A stretch of DNA of 64,000 bases from Micromussa lordhowensis (taxonomy: Eukaryota > Cnidaria > Anthozoa > Scleractinia > Lobophylliidae), in assembly GCA_964020085.1 (NCBI GenBank), contig OZ026607.1, forward strand, positions 10,675,782 through 10,739,781, read 5' to 3'. The translations under genes and the position numbers were made by a program. Shown piece after piece: positions 1-10,209 of this stretch. Numbering within the stretch: the first letter of the stretch is position 1; every line of letters begins with the position of its first letter. The notes beneath the pieces were generated by a model. The model ran no database searches. It was not told the origin of the DNA and saw only the letters and a program-made list of their open reading frames with translations.

Positions 1-873
1 TGTTCATTTTATACAATTGGACGGTATGAATTCGGGAATGCTACCACCATTTCTAATGGAAATTACTTATATAGGGTTCTGTTAGAATAGCTTTAATGTT
101 ATCTTCATTAGGATTTTATTACTATTTACACATGTTGATGCTGACTTGAAATGTTTGCCTTGAAGTAAAGTTGATTCAGTTGTGTTGAATTCACATTTTA
201 TGCATTTCTTTTATTCAAATCACCTCTTGAAACCAACTTAGATTAGTTTTCATTCAGCCAGTGCCAACTATCACACCTTTCAGATATATTGTCGGTTTAT
301 CATATATGCTTTCTTACCTAAACCTAAAATTAGTTTAATATTAAATTAATTGTCGAAAAGTAATCTTCGTTTTGCTTGTAATGAGTTCTCGAAGGGGTTA
401 CTCAAAGCAGGGTTAGCAATACTTTGACAATGTTATGACGAAATTCGTTGTCAGTAACAGGACAGATGCATTAAAAACTGACATCAATTTGTTTTTTACG
501 ATAACAAATTCTCGAATTTCCCGCTCTCGCTCGCTGACGCGTCGCATTAATTTCAAATTCATGTGTCTGTCCGCATATTGACAATAAAAATTACCAATGC
601 GTGCGAGTGAATTCCTGCACTTATCGTAAAATAGACCTTGGCGACTAGATCAAAGTAAGATTTGTAGCCCTGGCAACCTCTTTCCCATGCAATAAAAAGT
701 TGATGTGTAGCAGCAACCCTCGTGGTGTTTAGAGCGCAACATAGAAACCATTGTGTAACATGCTACAACTGCTGCAAAGGACGCTGCACAAATGCATAAC
801 AAATGGTACTCTGATTAACTCTAACCCTTTCCGCCATACGTTGCACGTCAGCATTCACTGCTGATAGGCATAC
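1..873. other. Intronic/intergenic AT-rich DNA, no gene seen
   Basis: I see no open frame with coding character, no exon of the neighbouring ACAD10/11-like gene and no repeat that I can name before the satellite starts. If the host gene continues leftwards, this is intron. Confidence 0.5.
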
Positions 874-1726
874 TAGTACATAGCCCTACACGGCTATACA
901 TAGCCCTACACAGCTATACATAGCCCTACACATCTATACATAGCGCTACACGGCTATAAAAAGCCATAAACTGCTATACATAACCCTCCACGGCTCTACA
1001 TAACCCTCGAGAACTATGTATGGCCCTCCACAGTTATATATAGCCCTCCACAGCTATACCTAGCCCTAAACAGCTATCCATAGTGCTACACAGCTATACC
1101 TAGCCCTCCAGAGCTATATATAGCCCTACACAGCTATACATAGCTCTCCACAGCTATACATAGCCCTCCACGGCGACACATAGCCCTCCATAGCTATACA
1201 TAGCCCTCCGCTGCTAAACATAGCCCTACACGGCTATACATAGCCCTCTACAGGTATACATAGCCCTCCGCAGCTATACATAGCCCTACACATCTAGAGA
1301 TAGTCCTCTACAGCTACACCTAGCCCTCAACAGCTATAAATAGCCTTCACAGCTCTATATAGTCGTCTACAGCTATACATAGCCCTGCACGGCTATACAC
1401 AGCCCTGCACAGCTATACATAGCCCTCCACAGCTATACATAGCCCTCCACAGCTATGCATAGCCCTCAACAGCTATACATAGCCCTCCAAAGTTATACAT
1501 AGCCCTTCACAGTTATACATACACTGTAGCCCTCCACAGTTATACATAGCCCTCCACAGTTATACATAGCCCTTTACTGCTATACATAGCCCTACACATC
1601 TATAGATAGCCCTCCACAGCTATACATAGCGCTACACGGCTATAAAAAGCCATAAACGGCTATACATAACCCTCCACGGCTCTACATAACCCTTGAGAAC
1701 TATGTATAGCCCTCCACAGTTATATA

Positions 1727-2638
1727 TACATACATACATACATACATATTTTTATTTGGTATCTTGTACATAGTACATTGACATTGTTCCAAATAAATTT
1801 ACAAATGCGCTAATTTTCTAACCTTAATTATAATTGAGAGTTAACTACGTGTTTTTTCTAATTTCATAGCATTCATGCACATACTTTGCAATTATTTTTT
1901 GTAGCTCAATATTATTACTTGGGGGGTTTAATAGAAGCAAAAATATATTTTCTGTTGACATTTTCCCGATTGGGATTTTGAATTCCGTGGATAAGTGCTC
2001 AAACAGCGACTTCCGTTTTTCCTGATACCCCGGACAGGAGACTAGGAAGTGTTTTTCATCTTCTGCTTCTTTCTTACACAAAGGGCATATTCTTTCGTTC
2101 GGTTTCTTATATGGTCTCATGTAACGCCCTGTTTCTATTGCCAACCTATGATTACTAAGTCGCAGTTTTGTCATGGTAGTTCTGTGCCGGATGTTGGTGA
2201 CCTGGTGGAGGTAATCCTCGCATCTGTAATTATCTATTTTTTTGACTTTACGGTAGGTTCGCATTTTGTTGCTTTGATTGGGATCTTTCCTTGTGTCGTT
2301 ATTCATCTCGCTAAACCACCTTTGTAATTCAATATCCTCTAATCTTTGTCTAACAATGCTTACAGCTCCTACATCTGGTAGATGTGCTTTTTCCCAAAGG
2401 ATTCCTAAACCTATATGATATAAAAAGTTTTTGATTTTTTGACTCCAAGAGATTTTATCTTTTATCCGTTTTATGTCATTATAGGCTACTTGAGATAATT
2501 TATGACAATTATTCTCTTCGTGTTTCACTAAAGTAAGCCAGAACTTTAAGGTTCTACATTGGGCTGTCATTCGCAGTGGAAACCTGCCTGTTTCGGCCCT
2601 GCAAGCATTATTGTTGCAATATTTATTCACACCTAATA
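1727..2638 (-). mobile_element. 5'-truncated LINE inserted in the satellite
   Basis: A single insertion interrupts the satellite. On the minus strand it ends in a tetranucleotide tail (the plus strand reads catacatacatacatacat at about 1728-1748), a simple-repeat 3' tail of the kind found on several LINE clades. The other end breaks abruptly into satellite at about 2638. The body is mostly one open frame, described separately. No target duplication can be defined because the flanks are repetitive. Confidence 0.82.
1845..2630 (-). CDS. LINE reverse transcriptase C-terminal region (partial)
   Basis: An open frame of 261 residues is truncated at its 5' end by the insertion junction, so the methionine at its start is incidental. 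Near the C-terminus it has ICPLCKKEAEDEKHFLVSCP, the CxxC...H...C cysteine/histidine cluster found at the end of many LINE polyproteins. A basic WYK-rich stretch without RT catalytic motifs precedes it. In a complete element this part binds RNA or DNA during target-primed reverse transcription. The frame is undamaged over its whole length, which suggests a fairly recent insertion. I cannot fix the clade (L1/Tx1-like or Jockey-superfamily). Confidence 0.75.
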   Translation of the reverse strand: MNKYCNNNACRAETGRFPLRMTAQCRTLKFWLTLVKHEENNCHKLSQVAYNDIKRIKDKISWSQKIKNFLYHIGLGILWEKAHLPDVGAVSIVRQRLEDIELQRWFSEMNNDTRKDPNQSNKMRTYRKVKKIDNYRCEDYLHQVTNIRHRTTMTKLRLSNHRLAIETGRYMRPYKKPNERICPLCKKEAEDEKHFLVSCPGYQEKRKSLFEHLSTEFKIPIGKMSTENIFLLLLNPPSNNIELQKIIAKYVHECYEIRKNT

Positions 2639-4453
2639 GCCATTTCAGCTATACCTAGCTCCACAGCTATACCTAGCCCTACACAGCTATCCATAGTGCT
2701 ACACAGCTATACCTAGCCCTCCAGAGCTATACATAGCCCTACACAGCTATACATAGCTCTCCACAGCTATATATAGCCCTCCACGGCGACACATAGCTCT
2801 CCATAGCTATACATAGCCCTCCGCTGCTAAACATAGCCCTACACGGCTATACATAGCCCTCTACAGCTATACATAGCCCTCCGCGGCTATACATAGCCCT
2901 ACACGGCTATACATAGCCTTACACAGCTAGACATAGCCCTAAACAGCTATACATAGCCCTTGACAGCTATACATAGCCCTACACAGTTATACATAGCAGT
3001 ACATCGCTAAACATAAGCCCTCCAGAGCTATACATAGCCCTACACAGCTATACATAGCCCTTCAAAGCCATGCATAGCCCTCCACAGCTATACATAGCCC
3101 TCCACAGCTATACATAGCCCTCCACTGCTACACATAGCCCTACACAGCTGTACATAGCCCTCCACAGCTCTACGTATCCCTACACCGCTATACATAGCCC
3201 TCCACAGCTATACATAGGCCTACACAGCTATACATAGCCCTAGACGGCTATACATAGCCCTCTAGAGCTATATATGGCCGTTCAGAGCTATTCATAGCCC
3301 TACACGGCTATACATAGCTCTACAGAGCAATTCATAGCCTTACACAGCTATACATAGCCCTTCACAGCGATACAAAGCCCTACACATCTATACAGAGCCC
3401 TACACATCTATACATAGTCCTTCACAGTTATACATAGACCTAAACAGCTATACATAGCCCTACATGGCTATAAATAGCCTTACACGTCTATAAATAGCCC
3501 TACACGTCTATACATAGCGCTACACAACTTTACATAGCCGTACAGGGCTCTACATAACCCTCCACAGCTATATATAGCCCTCCACACATATACCTAGCCC
3601 TACACAGCTATACATAGCAGTACACCGCTAAAGATAGCCCTCCGGAGCTATACATAGACCTACACAGCTATGCATAGCCCTGCACTGCTATACATAGCCC
3701 TACACAGCTATACATAGCCGTCCACAGTTATACATAGCCCTTTACAGCTATACATTGCCCTACACAGCTATGCATAGCCCTCAACAGCTATACATAGCTC
3801 TCAACAGCTATGCATAGCCCTACACAGCTATATATAGCCCTACACAGCTACACATAGCCCTACACCGATTTAAATAGCCCTACACGTCTGAAAATAGCGC
3901 TACACAGCTTTACATAGCCCTACAGGCCTCTATATATACAGCTATATATAGTGCTCCACGTCTGTACATAACCCTACACAGCTATACATGACTCTTCAGA
4001 GCTATACATAGCCCTACACGGCTATTCATAGCCCTACACAGCTATACATAGTTCTCCACAACTATACATTGCCCTACACAGCTATACATAGCCCTCCACA
4101 GCTAACATAGCCCTACATAGCGATACATAGCCCTCCACAGCTATATAGCCTTACACAGCTATCCATAGTCCTACACAGCTATACATAGCCCTTTTCAGCT
4201 ATACATAGCCCTCCACAGCTATACATAGCCCTACACAGCTATACATAAGCCTTCACAGCTATACATAGCCCTACACAGCTATCCATAGTCCTACACAGCT
4301 ATACATAGCCCTCCACAGCTATACATAGCCCTCCACAGCTATACATAGCCCTTCACTGCTATACATAGCCCTACACGGGTATCCATAGCCCTCTACAGCT
4401 ATACATAGCTCTACACATCTACAGTACCGCTCAAATGTAAGTTACCACTTCTC

Positions 4454-4513
4454 GTCTCGTTTCTCTCGAGACGTGTCTCGTTTCTCTCGAGATGCGTCTC
4501 GTTTCTCTCGAGA
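4454..4513. repeat. Three 21-bp tandem repeats with CTCGAG core
   Basis: GTCTCGTTTCTCTCGAGA occurs at 4454, 4475 and 4496, exactly 21 bp apart and differing only in the last linker bases. Each unit contains the palindrome TCTCGAGA. The block lies 30 bp beyond the end of the satellite and is unrelated to its 20-bp unit. Confidence 0.85.
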
Positions 4514-5335
4514 ATCACTGAAGCATTTAGTCTGGAATATATTACACATGTATTACTCGCAAGAAGCCAGCGTGCATACCAAAGAAGGTGCTACTATACT
4601 CACATGTAAGTATCAACAAAAAGTGCCATCGAATGTACACAGTAAGATACTCTGTGTATCGATTGATTGCTCTATTCATGTTGAACAAACATATCGCACG
4701 TTCATATACAAAAGTATGTTTTCGGCAACGTGATATTCTCAAACAAGTTACAAACAACAAAAATGTAACAGAAACAGCGTAAAGTTAAACACATTTCTGT
4801 GAACTACAAACGCAAATACATTGTACCTAATTTCCGGCCCGAGTGGCATTTCGGTCCTTCACGCGAAACGCCACTCGGGCATTTTGAAGTCTTCTCAATT
4901 TTTCGCCTTTTCAATAGTACATGTATCCTTTGGTAATTGAGAACATTGTCTTCTCTGATGACATTTCCAGATTTAAATTTACACAAAAGCAAGTCGGAAA
5001 TACATCATGTTAGCGATCTTTGACATCCGAGACTTTAGTTTACTGCATTCATTTTGGTTAACAGAGCTTTCGATTTACTGAAATGTTGATTATGTACATG
5101 TACATAAAAATTACTCCAGAAATGTCTTGCAGTGTGCAGTGTTTCTTACAAAACACATGCTTCCAGATATCTAAAAACTCCATATCAAATTAAACTCAAA
5201 TGAATATCTTTGAACAAAAGTGAACATGAACACAAAACTATCTCTTGTCCATGTAACTATGTAAGCGCAAGTGGAAAATCCTTTTTCAAATCAATAAATA
5301 TGTCATGTGCTTCTAGCACTGCGTGTGTCACTCAC
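4514..5335. other. Intron sequence with one strong hairpin
   Basis: I find no convincing coding sequence. The only structure is a near-perfect inverted repeat, 4837-4853 against 4864-4880: GCCCGAGTGGCATTTCG and its complement with one mismatch, separated by a 10-nt loop. The short minus-strand open frame across it is a by-product of the hairpin. Confidence 0.55.
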
Positions 5336-5462
5336 CTGCTCAGCTGGGTAAACATACTTTTCCATGAATGCCTTCATCTTTTTACACAACCTTTGAGCCT
5401 TCGCTGATGGTTGGAAGATGTTACTACATCCAGATGAATTCAGCTTTCCAAGAAGGCTTTCC
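5336..5462 (-). CDS. ACAD11: ACAD10/11-like exon (start of ACAD domain)
   Basis: A 127-nt exon begins after tgattattttag and ends GAGCAG|gtgagtg. Its first base completes the split codon of the upstream exon. It ends with KKMKAFMEKYVYPAEQ, the first helix of the acyl-CoA dehydrogenase domain, where family members have a similar FMxxxxxPAE. The next exon is expected further left. I found none between 1 and 5335, so it is probably outside the window. Confidence 0.88.
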
Positions 5463-7024
5463 CTAAAATAATCACAGCAAAATTAGTCAATTTTACGTCT
5501 TGTCACACAATCAACGAAATCGATTGTTCCATTAAAGCAAACATTCTCTTGTGGGCACCTTCTACAGTGTATCTATACTTGTGCTGTGGTGTTTTATTTT
5601 CACTCTTTACCTTCCAGCAATACCATGTTTTCTCTATTAGACTAGTTCATGTTTGGATAAAGTTAACCAGAAATAAATCGTGAAGTATTTTTTTTGGTAA
5701 AAGTTGGTAACAACAGTACAGTCGACCTGCTGAAAACAAAAATGCGTGTTACTAAAGGTGGTTTTGCGATCTTTGCTTTGCAGAGTAGGTTGAAAGCACT
5801 GCCACCGACATAGAGCCCATCAAAATCAAAGTAAAAACAGTGAAAACTTCATAGCAATACATTAAAGTCATGGCAAGACCGAATGTTTTTCATTGCGGGT
5901 GAAAAGCCCCTATGGGAGAGTTTCAATAAACATATGCATGCATTTAATATTCATTATTAAAAGGAGTCAATGTTGTTTTCAAATAAAACAACCTGGTCTG
6001 CTGAGACAGGTAGCCAGGCAGCTAAGTCACGAGAATTCTCACCTGGTTAAGTCACAAGTAAAGTGAGTAGGAGCTACGTCGCGGGGAAATTGTAAGTAAG
6101 TAGCAAGTTGCAGCTAAATCGATGCTAAGTCACAAAAAGAAGCAGCTAAGTTGCAAGTAAGTAGCAAGTCACAGCTAAGTCGCAAGAAAGTAGTAAGTTG
6201 CTACTAAGTTGCTAGCGAAAAAAAGAGTCGGTGGGAAAAATGTACGTCCCTTTGAAGCCAGTTTAGAAGAGACCTTTGGAAGTTGATTTAAGGTCATGTA
6301 TTTTTTGACAGAAGCATAGAAAGTCCAAAGACGATCTTAGAGAAGCTACTGACTATAGCCGAATGTTGTTATGAATGCTATGACTAAAAGGAGAAAGCTC
6401 ACGTAAGGAGCAAACAGAGAGGTAATTGATTGTTTAGAGAGAAAAGAGAAAATTCAAGGACTGCATGAAAAAGCAAGTGGTACACGAAGATGAAGAATGA
6501 GTTTGAAGCTGAGCAACTTAGCTGTGAAAAGTCCATATTTTGTCAAAAAACTCAAGAGCATTTGTCATCTGTGATGACATTGCAAGTGAGTGAGCAAATT
6601 GTTGGTGCTGCACATTTCAACTACAAAGTATGAATTTGTTTGAATGTGTAATATAATCACTGCAGAGGAAAAGTAAATTAGCAATGATCTAGTCGTGCGA
6701 AGAGTTAGAAACCCTAGTACACTGTAGTGAAGGCCATGTAATCAAGTTAAGTGATACATGGAAAAGATATGTAGCACAAATGCAAGCAGAAAGAGCAGAA
6801 ACTGAATCACTAGATCTTTTCTCAGTTGCAGATCAACATTTAAAGATACAGTAAGATGCTGCTTAGACTTGGACATTACGATCTGTTTGGGACCCACTGG
6901 AAGTCAATCCAACAATGACATGGAAATGACATTACAATCAGCCCCTGAATCTAGTTTAAAATTCACATTTGTATCAGCGATCTTGAGTGAGACGTGTCAA
7001 TCATCTTAAGACGGGCATTCATCA
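5463..7024. other. Intron sequence; degenerate ~30-bp repeats at about 6021-6211
   Basis: No gene is seen. About 190 bp is built from diverged copies of a motif like CAAGTAAGTAGCAAGTCACA followed by GCTAAGTCG. The clearest copies begin near 6092, 6154 and 6183, so spacings are about 30 or 60 bp. It is a decayed minisatellite. The rest is AT-rich and unremarkable. Confidence 0.5.
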
Positions 7025-7460
7025 CTAGACTTCCCTCAGTAATTGTTCTTTCACTTGTAGATCTCGTATACTAAACACGAACTTGTCTCGCACCATGTCA
7101 TCAACCGGTGACGAGTACTCGCAAGATTTCACCTTGTGTTTTAAACGTATGACGAACTGATCCACGGTTTCAGAATCTTTCTGTGTTATCTGCCAAAACT
7201 GATGTCTCTCGAAGACTACATTCTTCCTGGGGATACACTTTCTCCAACTTTTTCTTTTTGGCAAACTGAAATGTATTGAAGACCTCAATGGTGTCTTCTC
7301 CTGCAAAGTTAAGCAATGTAGCAATCTTGACCGCATAGTCTTTCTTTTCGCTTCACGAAGCAGTTTTGTAGATATCAAACTGCTGCTTAAATCTCCGCCA
7401 ATTTTCTGATGTGTTTCCATAGAAACTCAAAGCGCTAGGCTTGTGAAAACTATCCATGTT
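7025..7460 (-). pseudogene. Ty3/gypsy gag remnant
   Basis: The minus strand holds a 131-residue open frame. Its second half, FERHQFWQITQKDSETVDQF followed by VIRLKHKVKSCEYS and ending RDLQVKEQLLRE, resembles the capsid core of mag/SPM-type gypsy Gag proteins common in invertebrates. The beginning of Gag can be followed in a shifted frame just upstream (about 7380-7460), so at least one frameshift is present. No LTR, protease or RT was found next to it, and past 7020 the sequence is full of stops. Confidence 0.65.
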
Positions 7461-7625
7461 TGACTTCTGACACCATGTCAAATGAGCGAGTCCAAAGAGT
7501 GGCCTGCCTGCAAGCGATTCCAAAGTTCAGTCATAAATTATTATACTGAACATGCTGTCACGCGTCACGCATAACATCCTAACGTGACATGTGAATAAAT
7601 AGGGTGACAGGCCTGCATGACTCCA

Positions 7626-8230
7626 TTATGTGTGTGTTAGCCTTTTTGTTTGGAGCTTTGCTCTTACGAGTTCATCTTTGAGTGAACGCACCCTTCTGTA
7701 TGCGATTATGGGTGACTCAAAGATTTCTCTTAGTAGTGGTTGTCGCTGTATCAAATGCCATTTACTCACAAGTATTTGTTTTAAATTGGGCACTGTTGGG
7801 TGGAATTGTGTAATGAAAGACAAGATCTGTTTAGGTTCTTTTTGTTTTTTTAGCGAGGGATTGTTTTGTTTTCCTCTTTCTGGTATCCTCTCCCGACCAG
7901 GCGTTCCTTAAAGTTGTTTATTTTCTCTTTTAAAAAAAGTTTTAAAAGAGTTTGTGTGTAGAAGCCTGAGTGCCTCCCCTTTAACAAAACCTCTCTTTGT
8001 ACATGTAGCTGTTGGGTGACATGTAGACAAATATGTATATTGAAAGGTTTCTGTTGTTTTGAAGTGGGTTTTGATGTGAAGTATATTTTCGGATCTGAAC
8101 CTTTCACCTTTGTAAACTATGGTGTCTAAGAAAGCTGTTTCTGTTCTCGATATTTCAGCCATAAACTTTAGTGTTTGATGGTGATTGTTTGCTAGTTCAA
8201 TGAATGTTTGGACGTTCTCCCTGTCCAAAA
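7626..8230 (-). pseudogene. Penelope-like element reverse transcriptase remnant
   Basis: Three overlapping minus-strand frames continue one another. First FIELANNHHQTLKF...FLDTIVYKGERFRSENIL and the FKTTETFQYTYLSTCHP...KGEALRLL segment, then NNFKERLVGRGY, then TQFHPTVPNLKQILVSKWHL and ending LKDELVRAKL. These are characteristic blocks of the RT of Penelope-like elements (the conserved FxKGExxRLxxT and RGY regions and the LxRAKL end). Frame changes near 7900-8000 and 7825 show that it is broken. The GIY-YIG endonuclease part and the N-terminal half are missing. Confidence 0.82.
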
Positions 8231-8697
8231 AGGTCAGAGCCTACTTATATAGTAATGCTCAGGACATTGTCTATGTAGTAAGTATTTGAGGGAGACACCT
8301 AAACATACTTAATACTAGAATGGAAGCTCCTTCAGCAAGTGACACGGTTGAAAAAGCTGGTCAGCTCTGTCCTACAAACGTTTGGGGACTTTGCCGAAAG
8401 CTTTCAAGAAGCAGAGTTAAATGCAGGATCACATCCATTCTGTCATTGAAGATGCTAACGTACCTCTCCCTTACAGCTGGCCAAATGTCCTTGCAGTACC
8501 AGATAACAAGTCAGATCTACACTGTACCTAGGCTCAAATACAGCAAGTTTCCAGCAACATAATTAGGGCCATGAAAATCCTAAAGAAATGGGGAACTAAC
8601 TTTGACAGATCATAATGGGGCTGGGACCAAACTCAGAATTAAGTCACAATGAATGATTAAGGAACATGGCTGGGTGGAAGAACTGGATTGCAGCCAA
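8231..8697. other. Intron sequence between Penelope remnant and gypsy element
   Basis: There is no convincing feature. An 80-codon plus-strand open frame at 8320-8562 has no recognisable character. Confidence 0.4.
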
Positions 8698-8702
8698 GGC
8701 AG

Positions 8703-9042
8703 TGCAGAGATACTGTTGATAGAGATATTGTTGACACTTAAGGATAGTAACACAACGTATATGTATCGTTTTCTACGTAACCGCTGACCACTTTGTGAGT
8801 CCAGTATTCACTGGTCGGACATTCTGTTTAAGCCTTGTTCACGAGCATCTGCTTCGGAAATCATAGCCATGTCATAACTCCTCACTCGTTTGTGACAATA
8901 ATACGTAGGTTTATTGTTATGTTTATGTACTCTGTCCTTTCGTTGCCCAATCTTACTTTAATTTTGTCTCATTTCTGTGTATTAGGACTCGTTCATCGTT
9001 GTGATTAAAGACCTATTATCATCGAGAAGGCTTGTTTCTTCA
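8703..9042 (+). repeat. 5' LTR
   Basis: The 340-bp LTR has TG...CA ends. A TTTAATTTT element at 8957-8965 stands about 25 bp before GGACTCGTTCA (8985-8995), the presumed transcript start. ATTAAA at 9004-9009 is a plausible polyadenylation signal inside a short R region. Confidence 0.95.
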
Positions 9043-9052
9043 TGAACGAGTC
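9043..9052 (+). promoter_or_regulatory. Primer-binding site, apparently self-priming
   Basis: The ten bases directly after the 5' LTR, TGAACGAGTC, are not a usual tRNA 3'-end complement beginning TGG. They are the exact reverse complement of GACTCGTTCA at 8986-8995 in the LTR, just where transcription would start. Tf1 and sushi-type gypsy elements prime reverse transcription by folding the 5' end of their own mRNA onto the PBS in this way. The inference rests on position and perfect complementarity. Confidence 0.7.
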
Positions 9053-9060
9053 GTAACACA

Positions 9061-10209
9061 ATGGTTGTCGTCGCCTGTACTATCCCTGGCTGCGAGTTCA
9101 AGACCCAGGACGTCTCCGAGTCGCTCGCCATCGCGCTGCTAGGTAATCACACCGTGGGACACACCACAAGCTCACAAAGTGCACCTCCATTGGCGCCCAG
9201 CCGAGGGCCGAAATTAACGAGGCCTACCATCGACATTGGCGTGTCCATTGAAGAGTGGAACATTTTCCTACGGCGCTGGGAAGTCTTTAAAGCAGGATCT
9301 GGAATCGGCGAAGCATCAGCCCCATCACAACTCTTCCAATGTGCTGGAGCAGATCTAGGCGACCGAATACTGAAGACTAACCCAACCATCACATCCGAGT
9401 CTATAACGGCTGTTCTCGCTACTATGCGCTCCCTCGCCGTTATCCCCGTTGCGACGTGCGTCCTCCGAACCGAACTCCTACAGCTGCAACAAGAGCGAGA
9501 TGAGACATTTCGGGCATTTGCAGCCAGGGTACGAGGAAAGGCAGAGACCTGCGCATTCAATGCAAGGTGCGAGTGCGGACAGGACATCGATTACACCGAC
9601 CATGTGGTCCGGGATGTGCTGTTAAATGGCCTCTCCGACCCAGACATTCGCCGAGATGTGCTGGAGACAAAGGATATCCTCACTAAGCCGATCAACGATG
9701 TTATCGCGCTTGTAGAGAATAAAGAAATGGCCCGAAACGCCCTCCCATCGGCTTCACTCTCCAGCATCTCGACATTCAAGCAGACAAAGCAAGCCCAGCC
9801 CACGACCCCGCCCTCGGCCCCAGTCCCCACCCAGTCGGACAGGGACAGGGTAGCTACTTGCCCTGACTGCAAGACTAGTTACAAGATATTCGCTGAAGGC
9901 GCTCGAGGCTGGAATACCAAGCCACACAAGGTGTGCATCAACTGCTACAGAGCACGACGTCGGAACCAACGTCAGCGCCACTCACCCCAGGCCCCCACGG
10001 CCAAAGTTCAGGCCGTTGAGTCTGACCCAATCTCACAGATTGCAGCCTTCCAAGCCACCGAAATCCTGTCGAATACAGCAGGCAGTGATGACACCCTACC
10101 CACACACAGGTCTGTAAGTGAGACATTGAGCCATCACATCTTCTCTAAGGGAGAATGGAGACGGGCACGCCTCCGTGATCACCCTCGGGTCCCCTCACTA
10201 TCGAGCTAG
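9061..10209 (+). CDS. gag: Gag polyprotein of the gypsy element
   Basis: A 382-residue frame starts 18 bp after the LTR. The middle (about residues 60-230) has the helical capsid-like segment with TELLQLQQERDETFRAFAAR and CGQDIDYTDHVVRDVLLNGL, typical of Gag of this gypsy group. Residues about 267-297 form a C-x2-C ... C-x2-C cluster (CPDCKTSYKI to CINCYR) instead of the usual retroviral CCHC knuckle. The C-terminus ends shortly before the protease, which is in the -1 frame. The protease frame opens at 10179 and overlaps the last ~30 bases of gag, so either programmed -1 frameshifting or a single-base loss in the run near GGGTCCCCTCAC (about 10187-10198) separates the two. Confidence 0.9.
   Translation: MVVVACTIPGCEFKTQDVSESLAIALLGNHTVGHTTSSQSAPPLAPSRGPKLTRPTIDIGVSIEEWNIFLRRWEVFKAGSGIGEASAPSQLFQCAGADLGDRILKTNPTITSESITAVLATMRSLAVIPVATCVLRTELLQLQQERDETFRAFAARVRGKAETCAFNARCECGQDIDYTDHVVRDVLLNGLSDPDIRRDVLETKDILTKPINDVIALVENKEMARNALPSASLSSISTFKQTKQAQPTTPPSAPVPTQSDRDRVATCPDCKTSYKIFAEGARGWNTKPHKVCINCYRARRRNQRQRHSPQAPTAKVQAVESDPISQIAAFQATEILSNTAGSDDTLPTHRSVSETLSHHIFSKGEWRRARLRDHPRVPSLSS

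Larger units (their letters stand above)
874..4423. repeat. 20-bp minisatellite array with ~693-bp higher-order period
   Basis: A tandem array of a 20-bp unit close to TACATAGCCCTACACAGCTA covers about 2.6 kb, roughly 130 units, once the inserted LINE at about 1727-2638 is removed. Units vary at a few positions (CTACAC/CTCCAC, AGC/GGC). Particular variant strings recur in order. The block from about 930 (GCGCTACACGGCTATAAAAA, then AACCCTCCACGGCTCTACAT) recurs at about 1623, and the block at 1065-1290 recurs at 2680-2900, displaced by the same ~693 bp plus the LINE. So the array has a higher-order repeat structure. It sits downstream of the 5336-5462 exon, presumably in an intron. Confidence 0.93.

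Noticed and set aside
2049..2327. Plus-strand 92-codon frame
   Set aside because: It is antisense to the LINE C-terminal frame at 1845-2630, which has a recognisable finger.
874..4423. CRISPR-like repeat array
   Set aside because: Units are contiguous with no unique spacers and mutate along the array. It is a eukaryotic minisatellite.
9147..9981. Minus-strand open frames inside gag (146, 93 and 75 codons) and similar frames across pol
   Set aside because: They are shadows caused by the high GC and codon bias of the gypsy element; the sense frames carry the protein motifs.
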